From Pyropia yezoensis (taxonomy: Eukaryota; Rhodophyta; Bangiophyceae; Bangiales; Bangiaceae), in contig CM020620.1 in NCBI GenBank assembly GCA_009829735.1, positions 2,483,447-2,547,446 on the forward strand: a stretch of DNA of 64,000 nt, in the 5' to 3' direction. Under the pieces are notes generated by a model. It was not told the origin of the DNA and did not search any database. It saw only the letters and a list, made by a program, of their open reading frames with translations. The position numbers were made by a program, and so were the translations under genes. Shown here in pieces: positions 59,401-64,000 of the stretch (the first letter of the stretch is position 1; each line of letters starts with the position of its first letter).

Positions 59401-60020
59401 TCGCACGGGGCCCAGCGCGACCCGGCATGCAAAGTCCGGTTTTGAGTCAAAACCGGATGCCGTCTGCATCGGTCCATGATGCCCGCTCCACCACCGGCCG
59501 CCACACATTGCCACTGGTCGGTGGTGGGGTGGGTCGAAATACAGCCGTGTCACCGACCAATCAGCATCCACAGCCGTGTCCGAGCGGAAAATGGCGTCGA
59601 GGCCGCCACCCACAGCTCTCGCACGGGGGCCCAGCGCGACCCGGCATGCAAAGTCCGGTTTTGAGTCAAAACCGGACTTTGCCGTCTGCATCGGTGCTTT
59701 CGGTGCTGGCGTAAGCCGCTCCAGACCGGCCGCCACACATTGCCACTGGTCGGTGGTGGGGTGGGTCGAAATACAGCCGTGTCACCGACCAATCAGCATC
59801 CACACTGGACCACCGTACGTGTGGCGAAGCGTGTGCGAGCGGAAATGTGTCGGCGTAAAGGCCGCCACCCACAGCTCTCGCACGGGGGCCCAGCGCGACC
59901 CGGCATGCAAAGTCCGGTTTTGAGTCAAAACCGGACTTTGCCGTCTGCACCGCTGTGCGTGTCGGTCCATGACGCCGCTTTCTGTGCAAATATGTGCTGG
60001 ATATCGTATCTCTGTGCTGC
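56422..60020 (+). other. Scrambled satellite patch 3
   Basis: Over about 3.6 kb the units are shortened, often to 200-300 bp, with variable linkers. Two blocks are kept almost unchanged: the stretch from CAGCTCTCGCACGGGGG through the hairpin to CCGTCTGCA, and the stretch from CGGCCGCCACACATTGCC to GACCAATCAG. Regular units resume at about 60020. Confidence 0.8.
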
Positions 60021-63000
60021 CACACATTGCCACTGGTCGGTGGTGGGGTGGGTCGAAATACAGCCGTGTCACCGACCAATCAGCATCCACACTGGACCAC
60101 CGTACGTGTGGCGAAGCGGGAAGAAGTGTGCGAGCGGAATGTCTCCCTTTTGGATGCTGTGTCGGATGGCGTCGAGGCCGCCACCCACAGCTCTCGCACG
60201 GGGGCCCAGCGCGACCCGGCATGCAAAGTCCGGTTTTGAGTCAAAACCGGACTTTGCCGTCTGCACCGCTGTGCGTGTCGGTCCATGACGCCGCTTTCTG
60301 TGCAAATATGTGCTGATATCGTATCTCTGCGTAGCCGCTCCAGGACCGGCCGCCACACATTGCCACTGGTCGGTGGTGGGGTGGGTCGAAATACAGCCGT
60401 GTCACCGACCAATCAGCATCCACACTGGACCACCGTACGTGTGGCGAAGCGGGAAGAAGTGTGCGAGCGGAATGTCCCAATGCTGTGTCGAATGGCGTAA
60501 AGGCCGCCACCCACAGCTCTCGCACGGGGGCCCAGCGCGACCCGGCATGCAAAGTCCGGTTTTGAGTCAAAACCGGACTTTGCCGTCTGCACCGCTGTGC
60601 GTGTCGGTCCATGACGCCGCTTTCTGTGCAAATATGTGCTGGATATCGTATCTCTGCGTGCTCCAGCCGGCCGCCACACATTGCCACTGGTCGGTGGTGG
60701 GGTGGGTCGAAATACAGCCGTGTCACCGACCAATCAGCATCCACACTGGACCACCGTACGTGTGGCGAAGCGGGAAGAAGTGTATGTCTCCCTTTGGATG
60801 CTGTGTCGGATGGCGTAAACGCCGCCACCCACAGCTCTCGCACGGGGGCCCAGCGCGACCCGGCATGCAAAGTCCGGTTTTGAGTCAAAACCGGACTTTG
60901 CCGTCTGCACCGCTGTGCGTGTCGGTCCATGACGCCGCTTTCTGTGCAAATATGTGCTGGATATCGTATCTCTGCGTAGCCGCTCCAGGACCGGCCGCCA
61001 CACATTGCCACTGGTCGGTGGTGGGGTGGGTCGAAATACAGCCGTGTCACCGACCAATCAGCATCCACACTGGACCACCGTACGTGTGGCGAAGCGGGAA
61101 GAAGTGTGCGAGCGGAATGTCCCTTTTGGATTCTGTGTCGGATGGCGTCGAGACCGCCACCCACAGCTCTCGCACGGGGGCCCAGCGCGACCCGGCATGC
61201 AAAGTCCGGTTTTGAGTCAAAACCGGACTTTGCCGTCTGCACCGCTGTGCGTGTCGGTCCATGACGCCGCTTTCTGTGCAAATATGTGCTGGATATCGTC
61301 TCTCTCCGTAGCCGCTCCAGCACCGGCCGCCACACATTGCCACTGGTCGGTGGTGGGGTGGGTCGAAATACAGCCGTGTCACCGACCAATCAGCATCCAC
61401 ACTGGACCACCGTACGTGTGGCGAAGCGGGAAGAAGTGTGCGAGCGGAATGTCACCCATTCGGATGCTGTGTCGAATGGCGTAAAGGCCGCCACCCACAG
61501 CTCTCGCACGGGGGCCCAGCGCGACCCGGCATGCAAAGTCCGGTTTTGAGTCAAAACCGGACTTTGCCGTCTGCACCGCTGTGCGTGTCGGTCCATGACG
61601 CCGCTTTTGTGCAAATATGTGCTTGATATCGTATCTCTGCGTAGCCGCTCCAGGACCGGCCGCCACACATTGCCACTGGTCGGTGGTGGGGTGGGTCGAA
61701 ATACAGCTGTGTCACCGACCAATCAACATCCACACTGGACCACCGTACGTGTGGCGAAGCGGGAAGAAGTGTGCGAGCGGAAGAATGGCGTCGAGGCCGC
61801 CACCCACAGCTCTCGCACGGGGGCCCAGCGCGACCCGGCATGCAAAGTCCGGTTTTGAGTCAAAACCGGACTTTGCCGTCTGCACCGCTGTGCGTGTCGG
61901 TCCATGACGCCGCTTTCTGTGCAAATATGTGCTGGATATCGTATCTCTGCGTAGCCGCTCCAGCACCGGCCGCCACACATTGCCACTGGTCGGTGGTGGG
62001 TGGGTCGAAATACAGCCGTGTCACCGACCAATCAGCATCCACACTGGACCACCGTACGTGTGGCGAAGCGGGAAGAAGTGTGGCCGAGCGGAATGTCTTC
62101 CCTTTTGGATTCTGTTGTCGGATGGCGTCGAGGCCGCCACCCACAGCTCTCGCACGGGGGCCCAGCGCGACCCGGCATGCAAAGTCCGGTTTTGAGTCAA
62201 AACCGGACTTTGCCGTCTGCACGCCGTGGCGTGTCGGTCCATGGACGCCGCTTTCTGTGCAAATATGTGCTGGATATCGTATCTCTGCGTAGCCGCTCCA
62301 GCACCGGCCGCCACACATTGCCACTGGTCGGTGGTGGGGTGGGTCGAAATACAGCCGTGTCACCGACCAATCAGCATCCACACTGGACCACCGTACGTGT
62401 GGCGAAGCGGGAAGAAGTGTGCGAGCGGAATGTCTCCTATTTGGATGCTGTGTCGGATGGCGTAAAGGCCGCCACCCACAGCTCTCGCACGGGGGCCCAG
62501 CGCGACCCGGCATGCAAAGTCCGGTTTTGAGTCAAAACCGGACTTTGCCCGTCTGCACCGCTGTGCGTGTCGGTCCATGACGCCGCTTTCTGTGCAAATA
62601 TGTGCTGGATATCGTATCTCTGCGTAGCCGCTCCAGCACCGGCCGCCACACATTGCCACTGGTCGGTGGTGGGGTGGGTCGAAATACAGCCGTGTCACCG
62701 ACCAATCAGCATCCACACTGGACCACCGTACGTGTGGCGAAGCGGGAAGAAGTGTGCGAGCGGAATGTCCCCTTCGGATGCTGTGTCGAATGGCGTAAAG
62801 GCCGCCACCCACAGCTCTCGCACGGGGGCCCAGCGCGACCCGGCATGCAAAGTCCGGTTTTGAGTCAAAACCGGACTTTGCCGTCTGCACCGCTGTGCGT
62901 GTCGGTCCATGACGCCGCTTTCTGTGCAAATATGTGCTGGATATCGTATCTCTGCGTAGCCGCTCCAGGACCGGCCGCCACACATTGCCACTGGTCGGTG

Positions 63001-64000
63001 GTGGGGTGGGTCGAAATACAGCCGTGTCACCGACCAATCAGCATCCACACTGGACCACCGTACGTGTGGCGAAGCGGGAAGAAGTGTGCGAGCGGAATGT
63101 CACCCATTCGGATGCTGTGTCGAATGGCGTAAAGGCCGCCACCCACAGCTCTCGCACGGGGGCCCAGCGCGACCCGGCATGCAAAGTCCGGTTTTGAGTC
63201 AAAACCGGACTTTGCCGTCTGCACCGCTGTGCGTGTCGGTCCATGACGCCGCTTTCTGTGGCAAATATGTGCTGGATATCGTATCTCTCGTAAACGCTCC
63301 CAGCACCGGCCGCCACACATTGCCACTGGTCGGTGGTGGGGTGGGTCGAAATACAGCCGTGTCACCGACAATCAGCATCCACACTGGACCACCGTACGTG
63401 TGGCGAAGCGGGAAGAAGTGTGCGAGCGGAATGTCTCCCTTTTGGATGCTGTGTCGAGATGGCGTCGAGGCCGCCACCCACAGCTCTCGCACGGGGGCCC
63501 AGCGCGACCCGGCATGCAAAGTCCGGTTTTGAGTCAAAACCGGACTTTGCCGTCTGCACCGCTGTGCGTGTCGGTCCATGACGCCGCTTTCTGTGCAAAT
63601 ATGTGCTGGATATCGTATCTCTGCGTAGCCGCTCCAGCACCGGCCGCCACACATTGCCACTGGTCGGTGGTGGGGTGGGTCGAAATACAGCCGTGTCACC
63701 GACCAATCAGCATCCACACTGGACCACCGTACGTGTGGCGAAGCGGGAAGAAGTGTGCGAGCGGAATGTCTCCCTTTTGGATGCTGTGTCGAATGGCGTC
63801 GAGGCCGCCACCCACAGCTCTCGCACGGGGGCCCAGCGCGACCCGGCATGCAAAGTCCGGTTTTGAGTCAAAACCGGACTTTGCCGTCTGCACCGCTGTG
63901 CGTGTCGGTCCATGACGCCGCTTTCTGTGCAAATATGTGCTGGATATCGTATCTCTCCGTAAGCCGCTCCAGCACCGGCCGCCACACATTGCCACTGGTC

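Larger units (their letters stand above)
41031..64000 (+). repeat. 334-bp satellite array, indel-rich part
   Basis: The same satellite continues to the window end, about 70 units. From GGATTCG at about 41038 onward most units carry one to several single-base deletions or insertions, for example GTGGTGGGTGGG for GTGGTGGGGTGGG at 41428 and 41760. Substitution variety drops to a few alternative motifs. Unit lengths of 331 and 334 alternate and later vary widely. Three patches are scrambled. Confidence 0.9.

Noticed and set aside
19943-64000. Many open frames of 80-390 codons across the satellite on both strands
   Set aside because: They recur every 334 bp, change frame at each unit because 334 is not a multiple of three, and end wherever TTTTGAG or similar falls in frame. 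They encode no recognisable protein and are a by-product of a stop-poor repeat.
19943-64000. CRISPR-like array
   Set aside because: The whole unit is repeated with no unique spacers between short repeats, and the context is eukaryotic retroelements and satellite.

Overview
This is a eukaryotic heterochromatin window. It is a long tandem satellite array with a unit of about 334 bp, carrying two Ty3/gypsy-type LTR retrotransposons that both encode an integrase with a C-terminal chromodomain. No host gene, rRNA or tRNA gene was recognised. The retroelements are GC-rich. I cannot place the organism: a GC-rich alga, an oomycete or another protist would fit the pol protein style, but that is only an impression. 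Satellite plus chromodomain elements suggests a centromeric or pericentromeric region (inference).

Layout: (1) 1 to about 3946, the 3' part of element A on the + strand: integrase C-terminal half with chromodomain, then a long ORF on the opposite strand, a polypurine tract and a 3' LTR. (2) About 3947-9106, the left satellite arm, decayed at its outer edge and regular further in. (3) 9112-19937, element B, complete and nested in the satellite on the - strand. It has 363-bp LTRs differing at two positions, a 5-bp target duplication CGTGT, a tRNA primer site, gag with a CCHC knuckle, a GGGAAAC -1 frameshift site, pol (protease, RT, RNase H, integrase, chromodomain) with one in-frame TAG inside the integrase, and again a long antisense ORF between integrase and 3' LTR. 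(4) 19943-41030, right satellite arm with about 63 units; from about 20992 to 40698 the 334-bp phase never slips. (5) 41031-64000, the same satellite but with small indels in most units and three scrambled patches.

Three things stand out. First, both retroelements are packed with short perfect inverted repeats (arms 3-8 bp, loops mostly 2-7 nt), even inside coding sequence. In element A many share a five-base loop AAGTN (or its complement NACTT) on stems of unrelated sequence. Second, the two elements carry an antisense ORF in the same place, and the two proteins show a short local resemblance, so this may be a retained accessory gene family. Third, nearly every satellite unit has a 16-bp-arm hairpin, and element B integrated one base-step beyond the arm of such a hairpin. 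The abrupt change in indel behaviour near 41.03 kb looks more like an assembly or polishing boundary than biology and should be tested before the right-hand third is interpreted.
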